NCBI RefSeq assembly: GCF_011170125.1
Contig: NZ_BLLN01000005.1
Coordinates: 1,674,001 to 1,738,000 of the forward strand
From: Streptomyces diastaticus subsp. diastaticus
GTDB lineage: Bacteria > Actinomycetota > Actinomycetes > Streptomycetales > Streptomycetaceae
Reading direction: 5' to 3'
DNA: 64,000 bases
Below the pieces are notes generated by a model, which saw only the letters and a list, made by a program, of their open reading frames with translations, was not told the origin of the DNA and searched no databases. Every line of letters begins with the position of its first letter. Within the stretch, counting starts at the first letter, position 1. Shown here piece after piece: positions 37,770 to 47,725 of this stretch. The translations under genes and the position numbers were made by a program.

Positions 37770-39974
37770 TCAGCCCTTGTCGAGGTACTGCTCGCGCTCC
37801 TCGTCGAGCAGGGCGTCGAGGGCGGTGCGCAGGGCGGGCAGGCCGGTGAGGCCCGGGTCCTCGGCGACGGTGCGGGTGGCCTCCTCACGCGCCTCGGCGA
37901 TGATCTCCTCGTCCTCGATGACGGCGAGCATCCGCAGCGAGGAGCGGACCCCGGACTGGGCCTGGCCGAGGACGTCTCCCTCACGGCGCTGCTCGAGGTC
38001 GATGCGGGAGAGTTCGAAGCCGTCGAGGGTGGCGGCGACGGCGCCGAGGCGGGCGCGGGCCGGCGCGGCCTCGGGCATGTCGGTGACCAGGAGGCACAGG
38101 CCGGGGGCGGAGCCGCGCCCGACGCGGCCGCGGAGCTGGTGGAGCTGGGAGACGCCGAAGCGGTCGGCGTCCATGATCACCATGGCGGTGGCGTTGGGTA
38201 CGTTGACCCCGACCTCGATGACGGTGGTGGCGACCAGGACGTCGACCTCGCCGGCGGCGAAGCGGCGCATCACCTCGTCCTTGTCGTCGGGGGCCATGCG
38301 GCCGTGCAGCACCTCGGTCCGCAGCCCGGCCAGCGGCCCGGCGGCGAGCTGCTCGGCCACGTCGAGAACGGCCAGCGGCGGCCTGCGGTCGCCGTCGTCG
38401 GCGGCCTTCTTCTTCGTGCTCTTCGTGCCGCCCTCCTCCTCGTCCCCGATGCGCGGGCAGACGACGTATGCCTGGTGGCCGTTCTCGGCCTCCTCGCGGA
38501 CCCGCTCCCAGGCGCGGGCGAGGAAGTGGGGCTTGTCCTGGGCGGGGACGACGTGGGTGGAGATCGGGGAGCGGCCGGCGGGGAGCTGGTCCAGGACGGA
38601 GGTCTCCAGGTCGCCGAAGACGGTCATGGCGACGGTGCGCGGGATGGGCGTGGCGGTCATGACGAGGAGGTGCGGGGTGCGTGCCTCCTCCCTGGTGTGG
38701 CCCTTGGCGCGCAGGGCGTCGCGCTGCTCGACGCCGAAGCGGTGCTGCTCGTCCACGACGACCAGGCCGAGTTCGTGGAACTGGACGGTGTCCTCGATGA
38801 GGGCGTGGGTGCCGATGACGATGCCGGCCTCGCCGGTGGCCAGGTCGAGCAGGGCCTTGCGGCGGGCGGCGGCCGTCATGGAGCCGGTGAGCAGGACGAC
38901 CTTGGTGGCGTGCTCGGCGGCGCCGAGGGTGCCGCCGTCGGCGAGGTCGCCCATCATCTCGGTGATGGAGCGGTGGTGCTGCTGGGCGAGGACCTCGGTG
39001 GGGGCGAGCATCGCCGCCTGGCCGCCGGAGTCGACGACGGCGAGCATCGCGCGCAGCGCCACCATCGTCTTGCCGGAGCCGACCTCGCCCTGGAGCAGGC
39101 GGTGCATGGGGTGGTCGGTGGCGAGGTCGTCGAAGATCTCGCGGGAGACCTTCTGCTGGCCGTCGGTGAGGGTGAAGGGGAGCCGGGCGTCGAAGGCGGT
39201 GAGCAGCCCGTCGGGGGCGGGCCGCCGGGGAACGGCGGTGAGCTGGCCCTCGGCGTGCCGGCGGCGGGCGAGGGCGACCTGGAGGACGAACGCCTCGTCC
39301 CATTTGAGGCGGGCCCGGGCCTGGGCGACGTCGGCCTGGCTCTGCGGGCGGTGGATCTTGCGCAGGGCCTCGGGGAGCGGGACGAGGCCGCGGCCTTCGC
39401 GGAGCGCGCCGGGGAGCGGGTCGAGGGCCTCGTCGGCGCTCGGGAGGACGGCGTCGACCGCCTTGGCGATCTTCCAGGACTCCAGTTTGGCGGTGGCCGG
39501 GTAGAGCGGGATGAGGGCGCCGGCCCAGGACGCCACATCCTCCGCGCCGTCACCGCGCAGCAGCTGGTAGGCGGGGTGGGCGAGCTGGAGGCGGTGGTTG
39601 AAGACGGAGACCTTGCCCGCGAACATCGCGCGGGTGCCCGGCTGGAGGTCCTGGTGCGGCTTGTGGACGCCCCGGCCGAAGAAGACGAGGCGCAGCAAGC
39701 CGCTGCCGTCGGTGATGGTGACCTCCAGCCGCTTGCCGCGCCCCGCGTTGAAGGTGTGCACGCGGGCGTCGGAGACCTGGGCGACCACCGTGACGTGCTC
39801 GTCCAGCGGGAGGTCGGCGAGGGCGGACAGCTCCCCGCGCTCGGCGTAGCGGCGCGGGTAGTGGTGGAGGAGGTCCCCGACGGTGTGCAGGCCGAGGTGG
39901 TCGGCCATCACCTTCGCGGTGGGCGGGCCGACTACTTTCTTCAGGTTCTCATCGAGCGCGGGCACGTGGTCCAT
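37770..39974 (-). CDS. recG: ATP-dependent DNA helicase RecG
   Basis: 734-residue branch-migration helicase that remodels stalled forks and Holliday junctions. The N-terminal wedge/OB domain covers about 1-230 (HHYPRRYAERGEL). Walker A GEVGSGKTMVAL, then VVVDEQHRFGVEQR as the DExH box, MTATPIPRT as motif III, and the C-terminal QLRGRVGRG. A 25-residue Lys/Asp/Glu-rich insertion (EEEGGTKSTKKKAADDGD) sits between motifs IV and V. The ATG at 39972-39974 is chosen as MDHVPALDENL. Confidence 0.96.
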   Translation of the reverse strand: MDHVPALDENLKKVVGPPTAKVMADHLGLHTVGDLLHHYPRRYAERGELSALADLPLDEHVTVVAQVSDARVHTFNAGRGKRLEVTITDGSGLLRLVFFGRGVHKPHQDLQPGTRAMFAGKVSVFNHRLQLAHPAYQLLRGDGAEDVASWAGALIPLYPATAKLESWKIAKAVDAVLPSADEALDPLPGALREGRGLVPLPEALRKIHRPQSQADVAQARARLKWDEAFVLQVALARRRHAEGQLTAVPRRPAPDGLLTAFDARLPFTLTDGQQKVSREIFDDLATDHPMHRLLQGEVGSGKTMVALRAMLAVVDSGGQAAMLAPTEVLAQQHHRSITEMMGDLADGGTLGAAEHATKVVLLTGSMTAAARRKALLDLATGEAGIVIGTHALIEDTVQFHELGLVVVDEQHRFGVEQRDALRAKGHTREEARTPHLLVMTATPIPRTVAMTVFGDLETSVLDQLPAGRSPISTHVVPAQDKPHFLARAWERVREEAENGHQAYVVCPRIGDEEEGGTKSTKKKAADDGDRRPPLAVLDVAEQLAAGPLAGLRTEVLHGRMAPDDKDEVMRRFAAGEVDVLVATTVIEVGVNVPNATAMVIMDADRFGVSQLHQLRGRVGRGSAPGLCLLVTDMPEAAPARARLGAVAATLDGFELSRIDLEQRREGDVLGQAQSGVRSSLRMLAVIEDEEIIAEAREEATRTVAEDPGLTGLPALRTALDALLDEEREQYLDKG

Positions 39975-40047
39975 TGCACACCACGAGGCTGACAACCGGC
40001 GCCCTGGCCGGACCTGGCGGCGGGTACGCGCGTGTGTTCCGGGCCCC

Positions 40048-41817
40048 TCACTCCACCCCGATGAGCATCGGGGACCCCTGCCGTCCGCCCCGGTACACGA
40101 CGGTGTCCACGGCGAGGTGCCGGGTGCGTACGTGGCGTTCCAGCAGGCCGGCCACGCGCTCGGGCACCTCGTCGTCGAGGACGAGGGTGACCATCTCGCC
40201 GCCGGCCGAGAGCATCCGGTCCAGGACGGTGCGCGCGGTGTCGGCGAGGTCGGTGCCGATCACGGCCACGTCGCCGTCGACCAGGCCGAGCACGTCGCCC
40301 GCCTGGCAGACGCCGGCGGTGGTCCAGGACTGGCGTTCGGCGACGGCGATCTCCCCGTGCCGGGTGGTACCGGCGGCGGAGGTCATGGCGACCACGTCCT
40401 CGTCGAAGCGGCGGCCGCTCTCGTGGACGGCGAGCGCCGCGATGCCCTGCACCGCGGAACGCGTCGGGATGAGCGCGACGCGGATGCCGTCGCCACGGGC
40501 CTGCTCGGCGGCGGCGGCCGCGGTGTGCCGCAGCTCGGGGTCGTTGGGGAGCAGGACGACCTCGTGGGCGTGGGCCCGGCGGATCGCCTCGGCCAGTTCG
40601 CCGCTGGCGGGTGGTTCTCCGGCCCGGGCGTGCACGGCGGTCGCGCCGCTCTGCGCGTACAGCTCGGCGAGCCCCTCGCCGGGGACGACCGCGACGACGG
40701 CGCGCGGGGCGCGTGCACGGGGCGGCTGCGCGGTGTCGGGGCGCGGGGCGGGCGCGGCTCCGAAGTGCGTGATCCGGACGCGGTGCGGACGGCCCGCCTC
40801 GATGCCGGCCTCCACGGCGGCGCCGGCGTCGTCGACATGGACGTGGACGTTCCACAGCCCGTCCCCGCCGACCACCACGAGCGAGTCCCCGAGCGCGTCG
40901 AGCCGCCGCCGCAGCCGGGCGACGGCGGCGTCGTCGGCGTCCAGGAGATAGATCACCTCGTACGCCGGACCACCGGGGTCCCCCTCGCCCGCTCCCTCGG
41001 CGGACGGGGCGGACGGGGCGGACGGCTGAGAGGCGCACGGCGCCGTGGGGAGGACCCCTGCCGGGCGCGGCGCTGGGCGGGCCGGGGGCTCACCGGTGAG
41101 GGCTTCGACCAGGGTGTGGAGGACGGTGACGAAGCCGCGGCCCCCCGCGTCGACGACGCCCGCGCGGGCGAGGACCGCGAGGTGCCGGGGCGTCTCACCG
41201 AGAGCGGCGAGCGCGGCGGTGTGCGCGGCGCGCGCGACGGCGGCGCAGTCCGCGGCGCCCGCCCGGACAGCGGAGTGTGCTCCGTCGGCGGCGGCGGTGG
41301 CGACGGTCAGGACGGTGCCTTCGACAGGGTGGGCCACGGCTCCGTAGGCGGAGTCCGCCGCCCGGCGCAGGGCCTCGGCGAGGAGCGGGCCGTCGGCGTA
41401 CGCCGCGTGAGCCTCCTCACGCGGCGCGGTGAGCACCTGGGCCATCCCGCGCAGCAGTTGCGCGAGGATCGTGCCGGAGTTGCCGCGCGCCCCGATGAGC
41501 GCCCCGTGGGCCATCGCGCGTACCGCGTCGGGCAGGGCGGGCACGGTGGCACCGGTCTCGTGGGCGGCGAAGACGGCCTCGACCGCCTGCGCGGCGGACT
41601 CGACGGTCAGATAGAGGTTGGTGCCGGTGTCGCCGTCGGCCACCGGGTAGACGTTGATGGCGTCGATGTCCTCACGGGCGCGCCCCAGGGCGTCGAGGGC
41701 CAAGGCGCACCAGCGGCGGACGGCCGGGGCGTCCAGAGGGGCGCCTCTGCGGTGCGGGGGGCGCGGATGCGGGGCGGGGGGTGGGGCGCCCTCGGGCTCC
41801 CCTTCCGGCTCGGGCAC
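40048..41817 (-). CDS. DAK2/FakA-like kinase-domain protein
   Basis: 589-residue protein. The N-terminal DhaL/DAK2 domain has NVYPVADGDTGTNLYLT and GARGNSGTILAQLLRG, the phosphate- and ADP-binding loops. The C-terminal half (from about 285) resembles the FakA C-terminal domain. In Firmicutes FakA phosphorylates fatty acids held by FakB (DegV); no fakB is nearby, so the substrate is inferred. A Pro/Ala/Ser linker separates the halves. The GTG at 41815-41817 is preceded by GAGGAGG. It precedes recG and is divergent from rpmB. Confidence 0.85.
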   Translation of the reverse strand: MPEPEGEPEGAPPPAPHPRPPHRRGAPLDAPAVRRWCALALDALGRAREDIDAINVYPVADGDTGTNLYLTVESAAQAVEAVFAAHETGATVPALPDAVRAMAHGALIGARGNSGTILAQLLRGMAQVLTAPREEAHAAYADGPLLAEALRRAADSAYGAVAHPVEGTVLTVATAAADGAHSAVRAGAADCAAVARAAHTAALAALGETPRHLAVLARAGVVDAGGRGFVTVLHTLVEALTGEPPARPAPRPAGVLPTAPCASQPSAPSAPSAEGAGEGDPGGPAYEVIYLLDADDAAVARLRRRLDALGDSLVVVGGDGLWNVHVHVDDAGAAVEAGIEAGRPHRVRITHFGAAPAPRPDTAQPPRARAPRAVVAVVPGEGLAELYAQSGATAVHARAGEPPASGELAEAIRRAHAHEVVLLPNDPELRHTAAAAAEQARGDGIRVALIPTRSAVQGIAALAVHESGRRFDEDVVAMTSAAGTTRHGEIAVAERQSWTTAGVCQAGDVLGLVDGDVAVIGTDLADTARTVLDRMLSAGGEMVTLVLDDEVPERVAGLLERHVRTRHLAVDTVVYRGGRQGSPMLIGVE

Positions 41818-41930
41818 CTGCGCCTCCTCGTGCGGCTGGACTGCCCGCAGCGTAGACCCCGGCGGCATCGGTGGGCGGGGGCGGGGGCTCCGCCACCCGT
41901 GGTAGTTTCGTCGGGCAGGAGCGGCCGTTG

Positions 41931-42013
41931 TATGCTGCTCCAGTTGCCCGATGAGAATCGGGCTTTTCCCCCTGGCAGCGCCAATCAGTTACTGATCCCG
42001 GCATGCCGGGATT
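41931..42013 (+). promoter_or_regulatory. rpmB promoter and two stacked leader hairpins
   Basis: TATGCT at 41931-41936 is a good -10 element (no clear -35). Directly downstream is a 7-base stem with GAGA loop at 41946-41963, followed by TTTT. Then an 18-base perfect palindrome lies at 41995-42012, followed by TT. Both resemble intrinsic terminators and sit before the L28 start at 42050. They are consistent with transcription attenuation; the trigger is unknown. Confidence 0.6.
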
Positions 42014-42049
42014 TCACTGTAAGTGCATCTGAAGTCTTTGGAGTGACCC

Positions 42050-42235
42050 GTGGCTGCCAACTGCGACGTCTGTGGCAAGGGGCCGAGCTTCGGCAACAAC
42101 ATTTCGCACTCGCACCGCCGTACGTCGCGTCGCTGGAACCCCAACATCCAGCGCGTGCGTGCCGTGGTCGGGCGGACGCCGAAGCGGCTCAACGTCTGCA
42201 CCTCGTGCATCAAGGCCGGCAAGGTCTCGCGCTAA
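42050..42235 (+). CDS. rpmB: 50S ribosomal protein L28 (zinc form)
   Basis: 61-residue L28. It has a CDVC pair at residues 5-8 and CTSC near 50, i.e. the zinc-binding C+ version, and the core [23 protein letters not shown] at 42050-42052 with GGAG upstream. It is monocistronic between its own leader and a strong terminator. Streptomyces carry additional L28 genes, some under Zur control; this one retains its cysteines. Confidence 0.97.
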   Translation: MAANCDVCGKGPSFGNNISHSHRRTSRRWNPNIQRVRAVVGRTPKRLNVCTSCIKAGKVSR

Positions 42236-42766
42236 TCGCGAGCGGTGTCCCCGCTCCGAGCGGGGGCAACCCGGTTCTCGCGCGGACGTCTCGCACTGGC
42301 GCGGCCACCAGGCTTGCTGCTCTAAGGCCGGTTCATCTTCGGATGGACCGGCCTTTTGCCTGTCCGAGCGCGGGGCTCGCACCGGGCTGAACCGCCGCTT
42401 GCCAGATCGAGAGGCCGGACCGGCGCCTGGGTGAGGCGCTGCGCCGGGGGGATGACGCTCGGCCTCATGGGCGCCCGGGCTCGCGAGCGGACGGGTCTGG
42501 TTGGCACCCGAGACCCCGAGTCCCGGGGAGGGCCCGGGACTGGAGGGCACCCGGGTTCATGGGCGCGTAGGCCCTACGGCGATCGGGCAGCCCCTCCCTG
42601 CGGACGCCCGAGGCCCAGTGCGCCTCCGGGGAATCGCCTGTGCGGGGCGCGCCCCGTCGCGCCGCGCCCCGCCGGAACCGCAGGTCGCGCGCGACGTGAC
42701 GTCCCGTACGGGGCGCGCCACGGTGCGGGCCCTCGCGTCGGCCCCCGCCCCTCCCCGCGCGGGGAC
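42236..42766. other. Gap between rpmB and thiD
   Basis: Holds the rpmB terminator (42324-42357), then about 400 bases without a gene. A CCGCAGGTCG unit at 42677-42686 and a GTACGGGGC copy at 42706-42714 belong to the dispersed repeat. The frame 42356-44248 is an antisense shadow of thiD. Confidence 0.45.
42324..42357 (+). terminator. Intrinsic terminator of rpmB
   Basis: 14-base stem (one G.U pair) capped by a TTCG tetraloop, followed by TT after the stem. It lies about 90 bases past the stop of rpmB. Confidence 0.9.
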
Positions 42767-43609
42767 CTACTTCCCCGTGCTCACGCTTCCCTTCTCCCCC
42801 GCGTTCGCGCCCCCACCGATCCGCCAGCCGTGATCCACCGGCCCGATCCCCGCGCCCAGCGCGAAGCCGGCCTCGATGGCGCCGGTCAGGTACTCCTTGG
42901 CCAGGCCGACCGCCTCCGGGACCGGGTGGCCGAGGGCGAGGTGGGAGGCGAGGGCGCTGGCGAGGGTGCAGCCGGTGCCGTGGGTGTGCCGGTTGTCGAG
43001 GCGGGGGGCGCGGTACCAGTGAGTCTCGGTGCCGTCGGTGAGCAGGTCGACCGCGTCACCGGGCAGGTGGCCGCCCTTGATCAGCGCCCACGCGGGCCCG
43101 AGGGCCAGCACAGCCTCCGCGGCCCGCGTCATGCCCGCCTCGTCGCGGACCTGGACGCCGGTGAGCTGGGCGACCTCGTCCAGGTTGGGGGTGGCGACGG
43201 TGGCCACCGGCATCAGCCGGTGGCGTACGGCGTCGAGTGCGGACTCGGCGAGCAGGGAATCCCCGTGCTTGGAGACGCCCACGGGGTCGACCACCGCGGG
43301 GGCGTCGGTGTCCGCGAGGAGTTCGGCGACGGTGGCCACGAGGGTCGCGGAGGAGAGCATCCCCGTCTTGACCGCCTGGACGCCGATGTCGTCGACGACG
43401 CTGCGGTACTGGGTTCGGACCGCCTCGTCCGGGAGTTCCCAGACCCCCTGCACGCCGAGCGAGTTCTGGGCGGTCACGGCGGTGAGCACGCTCATGCCGT
43501 GCACGCCGAGGGCGAGCATCGTCTTCAGGTCCGCCTGGATGCCCGCGCCGCCACCGGAGTCGGAACCGGCGACGGTGAGCACCCGGCATGGGCGCGACGG
43601 TATGTCCAT
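42767..43609 (-). CDS. thiD: Hydroxymethylpyrimidine / phosphomethylpyrimidine kinase
   Basis: 280-residue ribokinase-like enzyme that twice phosphorylates HMP for thiamine diphosphate synthesis. Signatures: [17 protein letters not shown] (residues 15-31) and the anion hole with catalytic aspartate-type [20 protein letters not shown] near 220. The ATG at 43607-43609 starts [15 protein letters not shown]; the frame to 43702 is unsupported. It is encoded after thiL in the same direction, though 550 bases separate them. No TPP riboswitch is visible upstream. Confidence 0.95.
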   Translation of the reverse strand: MDIPSRPCRVLTVAGSDSGGGAGIQADLKTMLALGVHGMSVLTAVTAQNSLGVQGVWELPDEAVRTQYRSVVDDIGVQAVKTGMLSSATLVATVAELLADTDAPAVVDPVGVSKHGDSLLAESALDAVRHRLMPVATVATPNLDEVAQLTGVQVRDEAGMTRAAEAVLALGPAWALIKGGHLPGDAVDLLTDGTETHWYRAPRLDNRHTHGTGCTLASALASHLALGHPVPEAVGLAKEYLTGAIEAGFALGAGIGPVDHGWRIGGGANAGEKGSVSTGK

Positions 43610-44159
43610 GAGGGCGAATCTAGCGGGGTGTTCGAACGCTGCGGGTGCCGGGGCAGGGGGCGCCATGGTTGCGGGGGCTGCGCGGGAGAGGCGAAGCGGC
43701 ACGGCCCCTTCCGCGGCGGTGCCCGCGGCGCGATGCCCGGCAAGGCCACCAGCCGCCGTGTCGCCCCGCCGCCGTGTCGCCCGCGCCCCGCCGCCGCGAG
43801 CCGCCCAGCACGGCGGCTCCCCCGCACCGCCCCGTCGGTAAGGGCAACGCCGCTCCGCAGCCCCCTACACCCACGACGCTCCCGTCACACCCACGCCGCC
43901 CCGCCACCCCCTACACGTAAGCCCCACGCCGCGCCGTCACCCCGTACCCGACGCGCCAGCCCAGCCCCGTCGGCGACCCGGCGCCGCCCCGCCCGCGATC
44001 CGTCGCCGCCCCCTCCGCGATCCGTCGCCGCCCCGTCGGCGTCCCGCCGGGGCGGCGCCCCGGCCACCCCCGCCCCGTCACCGCAGTCCCCGCCGACGCC
44101 ACCCACGGCCTCGCCGCTCGCCGCTCGCCGCTCGCCGCTCGCCTCTCACACCTCGCCGC
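43610..44159. repeat. Low-complexity spacer between thiL and thiD
   Basis: No gene. It is strongly cytosine-rich on the plus strand with short tandem repeats: a unit of about 24 bases beginning CCGCGATCCGTCGCCGCCCC occurs twice (about 43990-44035), and GCTCGCC recurs four times at about 44112-44142. Such slippage-prone sequence probably explains the unusual length of this spacer. Confidence 0.5.
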
Positions 44160-45146
44160 TCAGCCCTCGATCTCCCCGCCCCCCGCCCCCGCGTCCCCGA
44201 AGTGGTCCCAGCCTCCCTTGTGGGTCCACGGTGCCCCGTCGACGGTGACACGGGGCAGGGCGGACGGATGGAGGACCTCGCCGATGACCTTCCAGCGGGC
44301 GGGGAGTTTCACGTCGGAGGGAAAGGTCGCGACGATGGCGTGGTCCTCGCCGCCGGTGAGGACCCACTGGAGCGGGTCGACGCCGACGGCCTGGCCGATG
44401 TCGTTCATCTGGCTCGGGATGTCGACCTTCCCGGAGGCCACGTCGATCCGGACCTTGCTCGCCTCGGCGATGTGGCCGAGGTCGGCGATCAGACCGTCGC
44501 TCACATCGGTCATGGCGGTGGCACCGAGCCCGGCCGCCGCGGGTCCGGCGTGGTACGGCGGCTCGGGGCGGCGGTGGGCCTCGACGAAGGCGCGGGGCGA
44601 GCGGAAGCCGCGGGACAGCACGGCGTACCCGGCGGCGGACCAGCCCAGCCACCCGGTGACCGCCACGACGTCCCCGGGCTGCGCCCCGGCACGGGTGACG
44701 GGCTCGTGGTTGCGCAGGTCGCCGAGGGCCGTGATGGAGACTATGACGGTGTCGCCGCGTACGACGTCGCCCCCGACCACGGCGGCGCCGGCGACCTGGC
44801 ACTCGTCGCGCAACCCGTCCATCAGCTCCGCGGGCCAGGCCGCGGGGAGTTCGGCGGGTACGACGAGGCCGAGCAGGATCGCGGTGGGCACGGCGCCCAT
44901 CGCGGCGATGTCGGCGAGGTTCTGCGCGGCGGCCTTGCGTCCCACGTCGTAGGCGGTGGACCAGTCGCGGCGGAAGTGCCGGCCCTCCAGGAGGATGTCC
45001 GTGCTCGCCACGACCCGCCGGTCCGGCGCGGTCACCACGGCGGCGTCGTCGCCGGGGCCGATCCGTACCGCCGGAGTCATGGTGAGCCGGGACGTGAGCT
45101 CCCTGATGAGCCCGAACTCCCCCAGCTCGCCCACAGTGCCTTTCAC
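44160..45146 (-). CDS. thiL: Thiamine-monophosphate kinase
   Basis: 328-residue PurM-like ATPase that makes thiamine diphosphate from thiamine monophosphate. Conserved: LGEFGLIRELTSRL, RIGPGDDAAVV, STDILLEGRHFRRDW, VGGDVVRGD, TDVSDGLIADLG. GTG at 45144-45146 preceded by GAGGTGGG. It runs with thiD. The C-terminal tail is Gly/Ala/Glu-rich. Confidence 0.95.
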   Translation of the reverse strand: MKGTVGELGEFGLIRELTSRLTMTPAVRIGPGDDAAVVTAPDRRVVASTDILLEGRHFRRDWSTAYDVGRKAAAQNLADIAAMGAVPTAILLGLVVPAELPAAWPAELMDGLRDECQVAGAAVVGGDVVRGDTVIVSITALGDLRNHEPVTRAGAQPGDVVAVTGWLGWSAAGYAVLSRGFRSPRAFVEAHRRPEPPYHAGPAAAGLGATAMTDVSDGLIADLGHIAEASKVRIDVASGKVDIPSQMNDIGQAVGVDPLQWVLTGGEDHAIVATFPSDVKLPARWKVIGEVLHPSALPRVTVDGAPWTHKGGWDHFGDAGAGGGEIEG

Positions 45147-45502
45147 CGTGCGCCCACCTCTCGCATCAAGTGCCGGCCGAGACCGGTCACGTACCGAACC
45201 GTCCGTGCGGCGCCGGCACCCCGGCACCGCCCCGCTCCCCCATCGTCCCCGGTCCCGGCGGACCTGCGCGCACCGGGCGGCGCTGCGGTGCCGGCGCCCC
45301 CGCGTCCCCCGTGCGCCACGTTCCGTTTGCGGTCGCGGGACGGGGCTGGGGTCGGTACCGTCGACGCACACGTCAACGCCCGTGCCCCGCTAGCCGGACG
45401 GCGCGCGCGTCGGCTCGCGCGGCACTCCCCGCGGCGGGCACGGACGCGATAACGTGACGACCCTTTCCCCCACATGATCCTCGTGGCCGCCCTGGAGGTT
45501 CC
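45147..45502. other. Divergent region between thiL and Lrp-like gene
   Basis: No gene. About 350 GC-rich bases contain the two divergent promoters. I see no TPP riboswitch and no convincing -35/-10 pairs. Confidence 0.4.
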
Positions 45503-45736
45503 GTGGTACAGGCGTATGTACTGATTCAGACCGAGGTCGGAAAGGCTTCGGCCGTCGCCGAGTTCATCGGCAGTATCCCTGGAGTGATCCAGGCGGAGGA
45601 TGTGACCGGTCCCTATGACGTGATCGTGCGGGCGCAGGCCGACACCATGGACGAACTGGGCCGCATGGTGGTCGCCAGGGTCCAGCAGGTGGACGGGATC
45701 ACCCGCACCCTGACCTGCCCGGTCGTGCATCTGTAG
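45503..45736 (+). CDS. Stand-alone Lrp/AsnC ligand-binding (RAM) domain protein
   Basis: 77-residue protein consisting only of the RAM/SAM effector domain of Lrp/AsnC regulators (AYVLIQTEVGKASAVAEFI, GVIQAEDVTGPYDVIVRAQA). There is no DNA-binding helix-turn-helix. Such domains form oligomers and bind amino acids; they may modulate full-length Lrp proteins. GTG at 45503 after GGAGG. It lies 20 bases before the lipoprotein gene. Confidence 0.88.
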   Translation: MVQAYVLIQTEVGKASAVAEFIGSIPGVIQAEDVTGPYDVIVRAQADTMDELGRMVVARVQQVDGITRTLTCPVVHL

Positions 45737-45756
45737 CCCCCGTCTACGCTGGCCCG

Positions 45757-46242
45757 GTGAACCTCACCCGTCGCCGGTCCCTCCGGTCTGCCGCCGCCGT
45801 GCTGGTGCTGGCCGCCGCTGCCGGCTGTTCCTCCGGGGACGGCCGGCCGGCTGCGGCGGTTCCCGAGCCGGCCGGCGCGGCCACCGCGCTCTGCCAGGCC
45901 CTGGACGACCGGCTTCCGCAGCACGTCGCCGGTCTGGAACGGGACGACCCGCGACCTGAGTCGGAACTGACCGCGGGGTGGGGCAGCCCGGCGATCATAC
46001 TGCGCTGCGGCGTACCCCGGCCCGAGGCGATGGACGACCCGGACGCCGAGGGCGTGGAGGCCGACGGCATCGGCTGGCTCCTGGAGCAGGAGCACGACGG
46101 ATCGTTCCGCTTCACCACCACGCTGCGCCGGGCGTACGTGGAAGTCGCCCTGCCCGCCGAGCACGCGCCGAGGGGACTGGCACCGCTCAGCGACCTCGCC
46201 CCCGCGATCGGCGAGGCGATTCCGGAGGGCATCGCCGACTGA
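45757..46242 (+). CDS. DUF3515 lipoprotein
   Basis: 161-residue predicted lipoprotein. It has a signal peptide with RRR, a hydrophobic stretch and the lipobox AAAGC (Cys24). The mature part contains CQALDDRLPQHVAGL and IILRCGVPRP, two conserved cysteines of DUF3515. No function known. The GTG start sits six bases after TACGCT (45745-45750), a spacing suggesting a leaderless transcript, although readthrough from the RAM gene is possible. Confidence 0.82.
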   Translation: MNLTRRRSLRSAAAVLVLAAAAGCSSGDGRPAAAVPEPAGAATALCQALDDRLPQHVAGLERDDPRPESELTAGWGSPAIILRCGVPRPEAMDDPDAEGVEADGIGWLLEQEHDGSFRFTTTLRRAYVEVALPAEHAPRGLAPLSDLAPAIGEAIPEGIAD

Positions 46243-46322
46243 CCGGACGGCGCCGCACGGAACCGGAGCGCCCCTGCGGGGCGGGGCGGTCCCGGCCACG
46301 CGCCCGGTGAGCCGGCGCGGAC

Positions 46323-47495
<1,173 letters not shown>

Positions 47496-47725
47496 ATCGC
47501 GATGAGCGTACCTGCTGGTAGGCCCCTCGTCAGCGCCTGAGGGGCCCTGTCGCGGCAGCGGCACCCGAGCGCCGCAGCGCGTGGCGGGCGCCCCGTGCGG
47601 GACGGCACGGGGCGGCGCGGCAGGTCGGAAGCGGTGCGTCCGCGTCAGCGGGCGGAACAGCCGCGACGTGGCCGCTCCCCGCCCCTGCCACGCCGGGCAC
47701 CGCTCCGGCGTGGCGGCGCCCGGCG

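Noticed and set aside
42236..43609. TPP riboswitch for thiD or thiL
   Set aside because: No THI-box conserved sequences seen upstream of thiD (43610-44159) or thiL (45147-45502).
42356..44248. Plus-strand frame of 630 codons opposite thiD
   Set aside because: Antisense to a well-supported gene and ends in low-complexity spacer.
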